This document shows, in pieces, positions 45,839-56,376 of a stretch of DNA of 64,000 nucleotides. How positions within the stretch are numbered: position 1 is the stretch's first letter; each line of letters opens with the position of its first letter. Below the pieces are notes generated by a model. It worked only from the letters and a program-made list of their open reading frames with translations. It searched no databases and was not told the origin of the DNA. This DNA comes from Adineta steineri (taxonomy: Eukaryota > Rotifera > Eurotatoria > Adinetida > Adinetidae). The stretch covers positions 124,001-188,000 of the forward strand of contig CAJNOI010000096.1 of the NCBI GenBank assembly GCA_905250115.1, read 5' to 3'. The position numbers and the translations under genes are program-made.

Positions 45839-47456
45839 TTATTGATGTAAATAAAGATCAATATTATCAATATTTCCATCATTATCATATCCTTGAAAAA
45901 AATTTATTTTAACCATTACTAAGAAAGATCGAGCTCCAACAGGTACAACTCCATTAGATGATTGAAAAAGTAATGATGTTTGATTTGATCGTTGTGTATT
46001 TGTTATTGGACCAAGAGTAAAACTACTACCTACTTGTTGATTTATTTGATTTAAAAATGTTAATGAAACTTGTGCATTATCAGTTTGCCCTTGATATCCA
46101 CCAATCCATGCAGAGAAATTGAAATAGATCGTTTGATTATCAATCAAAATAGGATTTATTAAATTACTCATATTTACATATTGCCACATTGAACTATCGA
46201 ATGGTGATGGTCCACCATAGAAAAAACATCGTCCACGATTACTGGAACAAAAACAAAAGAAAGAATTTAATAAAATAATTATTTTTCATTTTATTTTACT
46301 TTGGTCCAGGATCTGTCGATAATATATTAGCTTCACTATTATTATAATATACTTGTGTTATTGATCCATTAAAATTCCAACCTGTTGGATGTACAACACT
46401 ATTATTTGTTGAACATGATCCACTTTCTCCATCACCATTTATTAGCCAATTTGATGGAGATACTAAATAAATAAAAAGAATTAATTCATTAAGAATACTC
46501 AAAGGAAAAAACTAGATTTATCATTGTAGAAATTTCAAATCTATAATTCATTATTGATAATAGCTGAATAATCTCTTATAGAAAACATACTTATTGTAGT
46601 TGTACTTGTAGTTAATGTTGTAGTATAAGTAGAAGTCATAGACGTTGTCACTATTGAGAATATAAATATTTATTTTAAATAAGAATATGAAAAGATTTTT
46701 AGTTAAAAACTGATTTTATATTTGATAAAATCAAATGGAATTTTCGTCGAATAAATCATCATAAGAATAGATTTATTAAAATCTCTAAAATTGATTTGAA
46801 AATGTTTTTTCATCAAAATTAGAAATGAATATAATATTATTCTAGTTGCAACAATTAATAACTAATGTTAATGTAGATTTAGTTTCTTTCAATATTTACT
46901 TTTGGAATTATGTAGAGAAATAAGAATAGCAATAGTGACAATTAATCCAATAAGTATTAAAGCTGCACATATCAAACAACAACACCATAATTTTAACCAT
47001 GGGAATGCAATACTTCTATATAAATAAGAAAAACATTTCATTTAAATAATGTATGAGAAAAAAAACACATACTTTCGTCGATGATTTTCTTCTTTATTTT
47101 TATATCTATTCTCGAATAGATTATTGTTCGAATAATCAAATAAATTCCTTTTATTTAGACTAATTCGAGTCTATTAAATTACAAATGAAATCTCTTTAAT
47201 TTAGTTTAACATCACTCACCTGTTGATCATGGGGAACTACTTGATTGTTGTTCCATTGATATGATATTGGTTGAATAATGATAGAAGGACGTTTTACATT
47301 GTCAGATAGAATAAATCTCTTTAAAATCATCATAAAAAATCTAAAGAAAAACGTTTGAAAATAAATTCTTACATTATTCATTAATTGATGTTGATTAATT
47401 TGTTCTATTGATTGATTATTCAGTTGAATTTTATTAACATGAATTATTTTTACCAT
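45839..47456 (-). CDS. Type II membrane protein with Asn-rich lectin-like ectodomain
   Basis: Six exons fit one frame: 47456-47220, 47170-47073, 47015-46900, 46650-46591, 46462-46300 and 46241-45839; total about 358 aa. The long cytosolic N-terminus ends NKEEENHRRK. Exon 3 encodes a Cys-rich signal anchor (KLWCCCLICAALILIGLIVT). A Thr/Ser stalk (TTSMTSTYTTTLTTSTTT) is followed by the ectodomain with NWLINGDGESGSCSTNN, HPTGWNFNGSITQVYYNN, IYFNFSAWIGGYQGQTDNA, GPITNTQRSNQTS and PVGARSFLVMVKI, ending DGNIDNIDLYLH. That pattern suggests a beta-sandwich, galactose-binding-like fold. A possible short intron near 47372 in exon 1 is unresolved. Function unknown; surface binding protein by inference. 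Confidence 0.75.
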
Positions 47457-48279
47457 TATTAATTTCTATTCAATGAAAATATCGTTTATTATAGTTCTTT
47501 GATGAATATAGAATAATATTAACAAAATCTTATCGACATCTTTTTATAGTTATTCTATTAAATAAAGAAACCATTCTAATAATGTTGATATACAAATTCT
47601 AATTTCTTCTATTGATTTAATAAGAAATATCAAACTGATCACAATGACATTTTTAACTTTGATCTTCTTATAATTATTTGATTTATAAAACAAACTCTTT
47701 AGAATAACGTGACTTTATTTATTTAATATTGTTAAAATTATTATACGATGAGATTAGTTTATTTATTCGAAGCCATCAGAGTCAACGTTGTTCGAATATA
47801 TTTCTTGTCATATTAAAACAATCATCTCGTTGTGAAGATATGAAAGAACCATTAATTGTGGGTGGTCAAGTACCTCGCACTTTTCCTCTTGTGTAAATCA
47901 GTATGATAGTTAGAAATGAAGACGAATGTCGGTACAAATGAAAAGATATGAATGTGGATAAAAGTGGATACAATATTCATTTCTCTTCAATCTATCTATA
48001 CTCATTGACAAACTACATCAAAAATTTTAATATCCTCATCTTCAATCAAACTATAAAGATATTTCTTCTGAACAATCGATTTCAAATAATCAAATAATAG
48101 AGAATATTTGTCATTACTATCTATCTATATATTTCGTTCATTTATTATGATGTCTTTAAGTGACATCTACTTGAAACATAAAATCATTTAGTTTATAATT
48201 TGTTTGATATTTTAACAAATAGATAAATTATTATATTAGATTCAAAAACGTTTTTTTCAACTCAACAAAAGTCTTTCAG
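47457..48279. other. Divergent promoter spacer
   Basis: Lies between the minus-strand membrane protein and the plus-strand PPR gene. No further feature was recognised. Confidence 0.4.
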
Positions 48280-49311
48280 ATGTTAAGAATATTTTCGCAT
48301 CGTAATTTAGGATTGCTTTATGCAAATATTCAAGCAAGAATCTCTCTTATCAGATCGTATTATGATTTAATTAGTGAAATGAAAAAATTCAATGATAAAA
48401 AACAATTCCGAAACGCATTGAAATTATTTTATGAATGTGAAAAATCAAATAATGAAATGATTTCAGGTGCAGCTGTAAGTCAAGCATTAAAATCTTGTAC
48501 AAATATGAAAGATTTTCAATCTGGTTTAATTCTTCATCAACGATATTCATCTCAAATAGAAAAAAACAAATATTCATTATCATCACTTATTCATTTTTAC
48601 AGTAATTAACATTGAATCGAAATTGAATTAGATCTTATCGAATATTTAGTGCAACTAGGAGATGTTAATCATGCTCAAATACTTTTTGATAAATTAAAAA
48701 GTAAAACAGTTGGTATTTATGGAGCAATGATGAAAGGTAACAATATTATTTATTAATTAAAATATTAAATATTGAATTTTATTTATTTTAACAAAATAGG
48801 ATATATTAAAAATAATATGGCACAAAAAGCAATCGACATTTTCTCTCAAATTACAAATCCAGATGAAAAAAATATTTCATTGTTATTTAATGCATGTGCT
48901 CGAATTGCAACTGATGAAGCATTAAATTTAGTAAAACAAGTTTTATCTAATCTTCCAGATCAATATCAAAATGATAAATATATTTTAACAACTGCTTTCG
49001 ATGTTTTTATTAAATGTAAGGATTTACCAAATGCTGAAAGAATTTTTTCAAAACTTCCACAAAATACAATTAGCTATGGAAATTTAATGAGTGCATTTAA
49101 TAAAAATAATCAACCACAAAAAATATTCGAATTATATGAACAAATGAAAATAAATCAAATTCAATTAAATCCATCAGTTTGTGTCTTATTAATCAATGCA
49201 TGTTCTGCTCTTGGAATATATTCAATATCAAAATCAATATCTGAACAAATTCCTAAATCATATTTTGATAATATCTTTATTAACAATGCATTAATTGATA
49301 TGTGGGTAAGA
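48280..49311 (+). CDS. Pentatricopeptide repeat (PPR) protein, 3' end in gap
   Basis: Exons 48280-48601, 48650-48736 and 48800 to about 49304, with introns of 48 and 63 nt. A GTAAGA donor sits just before the 100-N gap, so the 3' part is missing. The N-terminus MLRIFSHRNLGLLYANIQAR is basic and amphipathic, fitting mitochondrial import. PPR units follow: ALKSCTNMKDFQSGLILHQ, SLIHFYMQLGDVNHAQILFD, YGAMMKGYIKNNMAQKAIDIF, LFNACARIATDEALNLV, YGNLMSAFNKNNQPQKIFELY, VLLINACSALGIYS and NALIDMW. The order of motif lengths is plant-like (PLS type). PPR proteins bind organellar RNA. DYW-type members are reported in bdelloids as acquired genes; whether this one has a DYW domain lies beyond the gap. Confidence 0.85.
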
Positions 49312-49411
49312 NNNNNNNNNNNNNNNNNNNNNNNNNNNNNNNNNNNNNNNNNNNNNNNNNNNNNNNNNNNNNNNNNNNNNNNNNNNNNNNNNNNNNNNNN
49401 NNNNNNNNNNN
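49312..49411. other. Assembly gap (100 N) inside the PPR gene
   Basis: A run of exactly 100 N is a conventional placeholder of unknown true length. Confidence 0.95.
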
Positions 49412-50144
49412 AAAAAAAGATAATAACAATGAGTAGATGTAGTTTGGTTTTTTTTCTTTTTCAAATTTATTTACTTTTGTTATTATTAGTCAAGTTTATC
49501 ATATAAAATAAAATAGAACACATGACAAAATAATGTAAATATCAATGTATATAAATAAATCATACAATTATTTTATTTATTTATTTACATTTTAAACTAA
49601 TTAAAGCATCTTTCCCTCTGAGAAGTATTGAAACTTTGTTTTTCTTATAGGAAGATGAAGATGTATTCTTTTTCAGAATATTTAGAATTTATCAAAAAAT
49701 CAGCAGAATTCTTTAAAGTTGTCAGATTTAAAAAAAAAGTGCAGCACAATTAGCGTTGATATTGAATAGGACACTTCTATAGAAAAACAACAAATAATAC
49801 TGTGTCACTATGAATATCTCTAAGGAAAATGTTTTGTTTCTTGTTTCAAATAATATTTATTCTTTGGAATTAAAATCTTATTAAATAAAAAATTTGAAAT
49901 AGCTCTGATTAATTAATATAAAAACAAATTAAAAATATATTTTTTTACAAAGAATTATTCAAATGTCTTTCGTCATTTTAGGAGATTTTAATAAAAATAA
50001 GTAAATAGTTTTAAAAATTGATCATTTGTATGTTAATTAAAGTAAATATTAGATGATTCTGTAAAATAATAAGATTTACAAATCGAAAGTTTAATTTTAT
50101 TAATTATTTAAAAAAATGTTAATTTGAACGTTTTACTTCGGTAT
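49412..50144. other. Spacer upstream of tRNA-Tyr
   Basis: It may contain the 3' end of the PPR gene, but no exon was recognised. An A-run directly follows the gap. Confidence 0.35.
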
Positions 50145-50235
50145 CCGAACTTAGCTCAGTTGGCAGAGCGGTAGGCTGTAATGGATAACTATCATAGAAA
50201 CCTATAGGTCCCCAGTTCAAATCTGGGAGTTCGGA
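50145..50235 (+). tRNA. tRNA-Tyr (GTA) with 18-nt intron
   Basis: Cloverleaf: acceptor CCGAACT pairs exactly with AGTTCGG, with discriminator A at 50235. D arm is GCTC/GAGC. Anticodon stem GTAGG/CCTAT has loop C-T-GTA-A-A and the anticodon at 50178-50180. T arm is CCCAG TTCAAAT CTGGG. The loop is interrupted after position 37 by TGGATAACTATCATAGAA (50182-50199), the canonical place of the nuclear tRNA-Tyr intron. A TTTTTTTTC Pol III terminator follows at about 50245. Confidence 0.95.
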
Positions 50236-50339
50236 TTTAATACCTTTTTTTTCTTTCTCGATCTTTAGTTTTTTCTGACAAAATATCTTCAATACATAAT
50301 CAGTTTTTATTTTTTTTTTAAATACAACAAAAAGAATTA

Positions 50340-51330
50340 GTTTTTTTGTTGTAATTGAAGTTGTTTTTCAATCTCATCTGAAAAAAACAAACAAAAACAT
50401 TAGAAATATTATATTTTTCCTAGTTACACATGTTTTTTCCTTAAATGTACCATACTGTTGTCGATTGCACTTTCTTCTATGATCAATGCCTGAACTTCGC
50501 CTCTTAAATTTTTCACTCGTTCCGATAAATTTTTAATCATATTTTCTTTTGCATTTATTCTTGCACAAACGCGTTTATACGATTCCTCCTCATCAGCAAG
50601 CTGAAACAAAAAACAGATATCTTCCATTAAAAAAAAATATATATATATATTTACTTTATCTTTATATATTGCCAATTGAATTCTTAAAGCCTAAAACAAA
50701 ATAAAATTTTTGTTAAATTATTTTGTTAAGAAAATAATTACACTTTCATCATCTTGAGGGTGTGGGTGTGGGCGTATATATGATTAGGTAATAATACCCA
50801 GACCTACACCCACTCTCAAGACTTTGATAAACTTGTACAAGTATTTATTATATTGTTTTTATGTATTTACAAAAAAATTAACTTACTAATAAAAAATACT
50901 TTTCCACTTTCATATCATTCTCTGTCAATACCATGTGCGAGAAAGAATTGTAAATATGGATTATTCTCTGTAAAAAGAGATAGATTGCAAAATCGTGATT
51001 AAATATACAAAAATTACTAATTATTGATGCATCGATTTTTTTTATGTGCATCATCAATATGAAGATCTGTTGTGTATCCTAACGTTAAATTTAATGAATA
51101 ATCATCTTCACATTTTTTTAATACATCTTTTGATGCCTTATCAGCTGATTTTTGATTTAAAACTTCTAAACTTTTATCAAGTTCTGCTTTTTATTCTCGT
51201 TCCACAATTAATAAATCAATTGACTAAATGAAAAAGATATGAATAAGACGAGAATATCATTTTCTCAAACTTACATTTGAATCAGTTACCCAAAGTTTAC
51301 TTAAATAACTACTTGCAGAATTATCCATTT
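50340..51330 (-). pseudogene. Coiled-coil protein gene with a premature stop
   Basis: Minus-strand exons: MDNSASSYLSKLWVTDSN from 51330, then (after a GTAAGT...TTTAG intron) SIDLLIVERE, a TAA at 51193-51191, and in the same frame KAELDKSLEVLNQKSADKAS with a further Asp/Lys-rich stretch. Later exons are IIHIYNSFSHMVLTENDMKV near 50950-50890, ALRIQLAIYKDK near 50690, LADEEESYKRVCARINAKEN with a long heptad-rich helix at 50601-50450, and a last exon near 50380-50340 (EIEKQLQLQQKN). The stop would replace one codon of a conserved-looking frame, so this copy is either a pseudogene or mis-sequenced. The family is not recognised. A telomere-motif repeat sits in one intron. Confidence 0.5.
50751..50822. 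repeat. Telomere-motif palindromic short repeat, copy 4
   Basis: CATCTTGAGGGTGTGGGTGT opens the unit and ACACCCACTCTCAAGACT closes it, an almost complete inverted repeat around a 30-bp centre. This copy best defines the family: TCTTGAGGGTGTGGG on one side, its complement on the other. It is located in an intron of the coiled-coil gene. Confidence 0.8.
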
Positions 51331-51399
51331 TATTAATTGACTAAATGCCGATATCTACGTTTCAGTAAAACACGGTGTTTTGTCAGCGACGAACAGAGA

Positions 51400-51622
51400 C
51401 CCAGGTCGAACAATCCGTCACAGAAACGGCCGGTTCCGTGGTATTCCGGAGATTTCATGGAAGCAGTATTCCCGTTGAACGGATCCGGCCACAAGATTTA
51501 TCTGGTTTGAGCCGGAATCGACAGAAACACGTCAAAATCGGCAGCCGGATACGGTTATTTCACTTCTCCATCGGATTCCTGTTTTTTTCCGAATGGCTTC
51601 CGCTCAGAAATTGCGAGTTTCC
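51400..51622. mobile_element. GC-rich CCCAGG-ended MITE, copy 3 (one end lost)
   Basis: It starts CCCAGGTCGAACAATCCG and is homologous, in inverse orientation, to the element at 16361 through TTCATGGAAGCAGTATTCCC, GGCAGCCGGATACGGTTA and CGGAATGGCTTCCGCTCAGA. Homology stops after GCGAGTTTCCTC, so the far tip is missing. It lies 70 bp upstream of the start of the coiled-coil gene and could affect its promoter. Confidence 0.75.
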
Positions 51623-51890
51623 TCTACTTTCATGTTTATTTTCTTATTTTATTTCGAATAATGAATTTTTTTAGTAAATAAAAGTTTTATTAAAATAGTT
51701 ATAAAAATGATTGAAAAATTTAAACTGAATAATAATATTGACCTAAAAACAAATCAACGTTGAAAAAAACAAATTAAAACATATTAATAATCCAAACAAT
51801 TCATTTTTTTTGTTTTTTATTAATTCGAATTCCAAACTTTGCGTTAAAATAATATTTTTAATATTTATCAAAAATACTTCAAAGGAGGTG
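51623..51890. other. Spacer between two MITEs
   Basis: AT-rich, with nothing recognised. Confidence 0.35.
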
Positions 51891-52262
51891 TACCCAGACA
51901 GAGAAGATCTCTAAAAAACGCATTTAAAATTCGTAAATACACCGGTTTTACGTATCAGAAACGTAAAAACGCCGTTTTTATGAATTCTTAACGCGTTTCT
52001 ACGCAAGTTTTTGGAAAGCGTTCTACTGCGTTAAAATCTACTCCGTAGTTACTCGTTGAGACGCGGGATTCAATGTGGTTTTACACGTTATTTTGTGAGT
52101 TTTAACGCTTTAAGCACAGGTTATCGACGCGTTAATCACAGTAGACAAAGCTAACGAACATAAAAATCGTAAAAATGTGCGCTTTTCCCGATTTTATTTT
52201 CGTTGAAATTTCAAAATTTCTACGCTGTATTTCTCCGTTTTTTTTAGTTGTCTATCTGGGTA
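51891..52262. mobile_element. TA-flanked MITE with TACCCAGA termini
   Basis: Ends TACCCAGACAGAGAAGATCT and, read inverted, TACCCAGATAGACAACTAAA. TA at 51891-51892 and 52261-52262 would be the target duplication, as in Tc1/mariner-like elements. The interior is CG-richer than the flanks and dotted with repeated ACGCGTT/AACGCG motifs (TTAACGCGTTTCTACGC, GACGCGTTAAT). There is no coding frame. Confidence 0.75.
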
Positions 52263-53168
52263 TCGTTTTCATTGAAAAATGACCTCCTGCAAAAATCATA
52301 CTTTTTTTTGTCAAATAGTACTAATAGTTGAAAGAAATATTTTAACATCAGAATCACATCGATATGATTCGACTTCCATGGAGAAAGCCTTAAAAATATC
52401 TTACGATCATAGGTCAATAAAAATACATTAGAATTAAGAATAGAAACAAGTCATCTTTAGCCAAAGAAAGGTTCTATATTGTTTGTCTTGTTGCTTTCAA
52501 ATCAATGTATTGATACTTTTTCGATAAATTTTGCTGAGACAAACAATTATTATGACGAAAAATCAGTTCTGTTTTGTTCTGTAAGATTAAATCACATCTT
52601 AATGCCATGCGTTATTCGAATGCACAATACTCGAATTATATACAAAATATATAATAGAAAGAAGAAAGAGGTCAAAAAAAACATTACATGTATGTTCAAC
52701 ATTAGAAAGATAAAAATACTAGACAAGATCGAAAACAAGATGTTCACTATCAAGAGGTTTCATTGTAGTATGATATATAAGATAATAAATTTTTATTGAA
52801 AATCTAATCATAACTCGTTTTTATATAAAATTTACCTTGATTTCCTTTTTAAATGACTTGAATATGTCGTCTAAGAGAAGTGTTTACTCATTCGAGATTT
52901 TTGTGATGATAACAGTTTAACTGTAATTGTTTTAGAAGAAAAAAAAGTGTATATGTGGTGTAACAAAATTGTATATTTAAATAAAAATCATATAGTACAA
53001 CAATATTAAATAAAATAGAAATCTCTATGCATTTAACATAGACACTCAAAAATAATTAATACTACAGAACAAGTACTCATTGTTGTTTTGTAAATCCTAG
53101 TAGGAGCATGATTATGAATACTCACGATATTATCTATTAAGAGTATTGATTAGACAAGTATTTGTTGA
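52263..53168. other. Spacer, no gene seen
   Basis: A 106-residue open frame at 52479-52799 has no recognisable domain and unusual composition; I do not call it a gene. Confidence 0.4.
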
Positions 53169-54614
53169 CTAGGGATGTTTTACAGAAATATTAGATAATC
53201 TGATTTTTCTTGAAATAATCATCGCTGGTACAATTGTTGTCAATATATTCCCGAAAGCAATAATACTAAAATATAGTCCATTACCAATTGATTCAACAAT
53301 AATTGCTGTAAATGTTAACATTATTGATGTTAATAATAATTGAACAAAATTATTTGCTGCTGTAACACTAGCTGAATATTGTTGATATTTAATTGTATAA
53401 AATGAGTAAATACCAGGTCGAGTAGCTGTTTGACCTAAACCACAAATAATTAATCCAATAACAGGTAATGATACATGCATACTATATTGAAATGACCATC
53501 CATAAATAATTAAACCAATAGGTGTTAAAATTGAAAATAATAATGCTGGTACAACATGTCCTTCATCAATTTGTGATGTTTTCATATATTTTATTGCTGC
53601 ATAATCAGATAAACTACCACCAATAATACTACCTGAAAATTTTGCTATTGACATTGGAAGATATAATATACCAATTAGATTTGATTTATAATAATAAGGA
53701 GCTTTAGATAATTGAATTGAAAAAAATAATTGGGCAACATTCATTGATACATATCCAAATGCTAAAACAAATACATAGGGAAGAATTGTTGTTTCTTTTA
53801 AATATTTTAATGGTAAACATGGATTTTCTAATATTGGTTTCACAAGTGAATCAAATTCAAGTAATTTTATTCCTGCTTTTTCATATTTACATACAATTAA
53901 ATATTGTTGAGTCTCAGGTACGAATAATATATAAGTAATAAATAATAAAATTGCAAGAAATCCAACTAAAATAAATGTTGATCTCCAACCAAAATGATAA
54001 GATAATGGTCCACCAATAATTGGACCAACTAATGCAGCTACAAAATAAAATCCATAAAAAAGAGCAATAGCTCGTCCACGTTCATTCGGTTGATAGATAT
54101 CAGCAATTGTTGCTTGACCGACAATTAATGTTACACAAATAAAACATCCTTGTAATGCACGACATATTAAAAATACAGAAATATTTGGAGAAAAATATGA
54201 ACCAATTACTGACAACACAAATCCACTAAGACCAAATGACATTATTAATCGACGGCCATAACAATCACTTAACACTCCCCAAATAAGTCCACATAGACAA
54301 CTTGCAAATACATACACTGTTATTGTTAATAAACCTAACGTTTCTGTTGTATGTAAATCTTGAACAACAGCTGATAATGCTGGAGCATAAATTAAATCAT
54401 CAAATGCAGATAAAAATCCTAAACCACTTATTATAAATAATATTATATTCTTCTTAACTTTTGCATATGTACCATATACACTTGGTAAATATTCTTTTGC
54501 ATCTTTATATCGAAATCTTTCTTCTGGATCAATAAAATGATTACTTGTTACTTCGATTTGTTGTTCATTAAAAGATATAGGTATCATTGGAGAATTCAAC
54601 AATAAGTTAAACAA
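53169..54614 (-). CDS. MFS multidrug-type transporter (DHA1-like)
   Basis: Single exon of 481 aa with 12 predicted helices after a hydrophilic N-terminus (1-53). Motif A between TM2 and TM3 is WGVLSDCYGRR (112-122). The antiporter motif C in TM5 reads FVAALVGPIIGGPLSYHFGWR, typical of drug:H+ antiporters of the DHA1 group. FLICRALQGC in TM4 and the loop VPETQQYL also fit. The second half carries the related FSGSIIGGSLSDYAA loop. It should export small organic compounds by proton antiport at the plasma membrane. Similarity in layout to fungal QDR/TPO-like and bacterial carriers makes foreign origin possible, but MFS phylogeny is needed. A later ATG (MIPISF, residue 10) is an alternative start. 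Confidence 0.88.
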   Translation of the reverse strand: MFNLLLNSPMIPISFNEQQIEVTSNHFIDPEERFRYKDAKEYLPSVYGTYAKVKKNIILFIISGLGFLSAFDDLIYAPALSAVVQDLHTTETLGLLTITVYVFASCLCGLIWGVLSDCYGRRLIMSFGLSGFVLSVIGSYFSPNISVFLICRALQGCFICVTLIVGQATIADIYQPNERGRAIALFYGFYFVAALVGPIIGGPLSYHFGWRSTFILVGFLAILLFITYILFVPETQQYLIVCKYEKAGIKLLEFDSLVKPILENPCLPLKYLKETTILPYVFVLAFGYVSMNVAQLFFSIQLSKAPYYYKSNLIGILYLPMSIAKFSGSIIGGSLSDYAAIKYMKTSQIDEGHVVPALLFSILTPIGLIIYGWSFQYSMHVSLPVIGLIICGLGQTATRPGIYSFYTIKYQQYSASVTAANNFVQLLLTSIMLTFTAIIVESIGNGLYFSIIAFGNILTTIVPAMIISRKIRLSNISVKHP

Positions 54615-54766
54615 TAGATCAACTTAGGAATTAAAGCCAAGTCTATACTATGGCTTTTCTTCTTCGTCTTCTTCGTCTATTTATTCTAAATAGATAAAAG
54701 AATTCTATTCAAATTAAAGATACATAAAATATACTTGATAATTAAATATTTATTATCAACCTTACT

Positions 54767-54793
54767 TTCTTTCTTTCTTTCTTTCTTTCTTGA
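54767..54793. repeat. (CTTT)n microsatellite
   Basis: About six CTTT units upstream of the MFS transporter gene. Confidence 0.85.
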
Positions 54794-56310
54794 TCGATGT
54801 TATTTCTTATGGTAACATTTGAGCAGTAATAGTTCTTTTCGTCAGACAGTGAACAAGATGATAGGATGACTAGCACGAGTATATGTATGTACTCAAGATA
54901 TCCTCTTTCTCTCTCTGTCTCTTATATTTTTCTTCTTTTATTCTTTTCTTTTCTTTTCTTTTTCTCGATAGTAAGACGGTAAGACGATGATACTGGCCGA
55001 TGTAACTAATTGTTTTCTTCTGCCGTCCCACTATCATAAAACAAAACGAGAGAACAAAAGAAGAAAAACACGAGACAGAGAATATCTGCAGTCTGGATCT
55101 ATATTCTACTCATTCTATCATCTTGTTCACTGTCTCATCAAGACAAAATTCTTGTCTAAACGTTACCATAAGAAATAAAATGCACCAACGAAGAATCTCA
55201 TTTTCAATCAATTCATTATGTTCTTTCTATTAATTACTCGTCACTCTATTAGAAGTTACTTAACTAGCCTTACTTTTCGCTCAAGTTTTCTGATAGAACA
55301 AGAATTGTTATTTGAGAAATAGCTGAATCATTAAATGTGTAGTAAAATAATCGATAGAGCAATAATACTTGTTGTCATTATGCAATAACTCACATTTTGG
55401 AACTTGTATGATGAATGAAGAAAAAGAAAAAGAAAAAGAAAGAATCAAAAAGTAATTTAATTCTTTCGTCATAATATTATATTAAACGATTAAGTAGAAA
55501 ATAAAACAAAAGTACTTATAAAGCCTTTTAATAGAACGAATAATAATAATAATAGTGAAAATTTCTCCAAAATTACCGTAGATCGACTAAATGTATATTT
55601 ATTTGAAATGATCTATGATATTAGTGACATTTACTGTCATCATTCTTCCTTTCAACAGCATAGTTTACTTCATTAGTATGTGAGTTTACATCATCGATTT
55701 TCTTTTATATGATCAAATATCTCAAATCATTAACTTATAAAAAATAATTCTCAACTACTTATACTATTTCAAATTAGAATATATCAAAATTATTATGAAT
55801 ATTGTCATTCATTATGGTCATGATTGTATCTGTGATAGTGATGAAAAGATCAGTTAGACAGAATTGTGAACATGTTAGATTTTTACTGTGTATGAAGTTA
55901 TTCTTTTTCTATATCGTCAAAAATATACTTTATTCAAAAATTAGGTGATTCAATTTTTCATAGACGTATTCAATTATTTTATTTGTTAACAATCTCATGA
56001 ACGTTCTATTATAGATATAGTCAAATTTACATCGAATTATTTTCTCTCTACAGTTATTTAGTGTTTTTATAATATACATAGCAAGACGACAAATATTTTT
56101 ATAATAACTCGAATTAATAAAGTTGTTTCAATAATAATATATTTCATTAATTACTATTAAGAAAACTTTTGATTATATAAGATAGTATGCTTATTTAGAT
56201 GTGTAAAATACACAAGTATTATGAGGATTAGATTTAAAATAGTTTCAACTATCATATATACAGAGATTTCTAAATTTGTCATCTACTGTACTTAACTAGA
56301 TATACAACAA

Positions 56311-56376
56311 TTCTTCTTCTTCTTCTTCTTCTTCTTCTTCTTCTTCTCCTTCTTCTTCTTCTTCTTCTTCTTCTTC
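56311..56376. repeat. (TTC)n microsatellite
   Basis: 66 bp of TTC units with one C interruption near 56348. Confidence 0.95.

Noticed and set aside
51375-51674. 99-residue plus-strand open frame
   Set aside because: It spans copy 3 of the GC-rich element and is explained by it.
52479-52799. 106-residue plus-strand open frame
   Set aside because: No domain, no signal peptide, irregular composition and no splice partner; probably chance.
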